A DNA stretch of 13,058 bases from Dehalococcoidia bacterium (GTDB lineage: Bacteria > Chloroflexota > Dehalococcoidia > GIF9 > AB-539-J10): contig SOJG01000094.1 of assembly GCA_004375885.1 (NCBI GenBank), positions 1 through 13,058 on the forward strand, read 5' to 3'. The notes under the pieces were generated by a model that was given only the letters and a program-made list of their open reading frames with translations, had not been told where the DNA came from and did not search any database. Within the stretch, counting starts at the first letter, position 1. Each line of letters begins with the position of its first letter. Made by a program: the position numbers and the translations under genes. Of the stretch, positions 13,055 through 13,058 are shown piece after piece.

Positions 13055-13058
13055 TAGC

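Overview
The window is ordinary bacterial chromosome, densely packed with housekeeping genes plus a few accessory ones. It reads best as an anaerobic bacterium, probably Chloroflexota and perhaps Dehalococcoidia. The signs are a ClpC-type unfoldase with a UVR linker, the non-mevalonate genes ispD and ispF downstream of radA, an Allochromatium-type 2[4Fe-4S] ferredoxin, a stand-alone biotin carrier, and a DUF134/DUF5320 pair of the kind seen in anaerobes. The phylum call rests on remembered gene order and family content, not on a search. No tRNA, rRNA, CRISPR array, insertion sequence or phage gene was seen.

Region 1 (about 1-4800, + strand): the 3' part of leuS, then proC, a zinc-ribbon SAM methyltransferase and a radical SAM enzyme with extra C-terminal cysteines. 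Spacing is tight, so one transcript is likely. It ends in a region with two mutually exclusive hairpins and a short T run. leuS and proC are core metabolism; the last two genes look like an accessory modification pair with unknown substrate.

Region 2 (about 4819-6184, - strand): rsmD, coaD and a ferredoxin gene, probably one operon read from a promoter at 6220-6249. rsmD and coaD are separated by 2 bases, and the coaD ribosome binding site lies in the rsmD end.

Region 3 (about 6265-11839, + strand): a good sigma-70-type promoter drives clpC, a 76-residue biotin carrier, radA, ispD and ispF. A 98-bp gap between radA and the earliest possible ispD start holds a short ORF with a strong Shine-Dalgarno sequence that can fold into a hairpin; its stop overlaps the ispD start.

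Region 4 (about 11840-13058): a 98-residue orphan gene on the - strand, convergent with ispF, is divergent from a DUF134 DNA-binding protein followed by a glycine/arginine-rich DUF5320 protein. The shared intergenic region carries a clear promoter overlapped by AT-rich palindromes, a candidate autoregulatory operator. The DUF134/DUF5320 pair probably opens a cluster that continues past the window. Apart from the operator and the ispD leader, nothing here demands a new system; the methyltransferase/radical SAM pair is the most open functional question.
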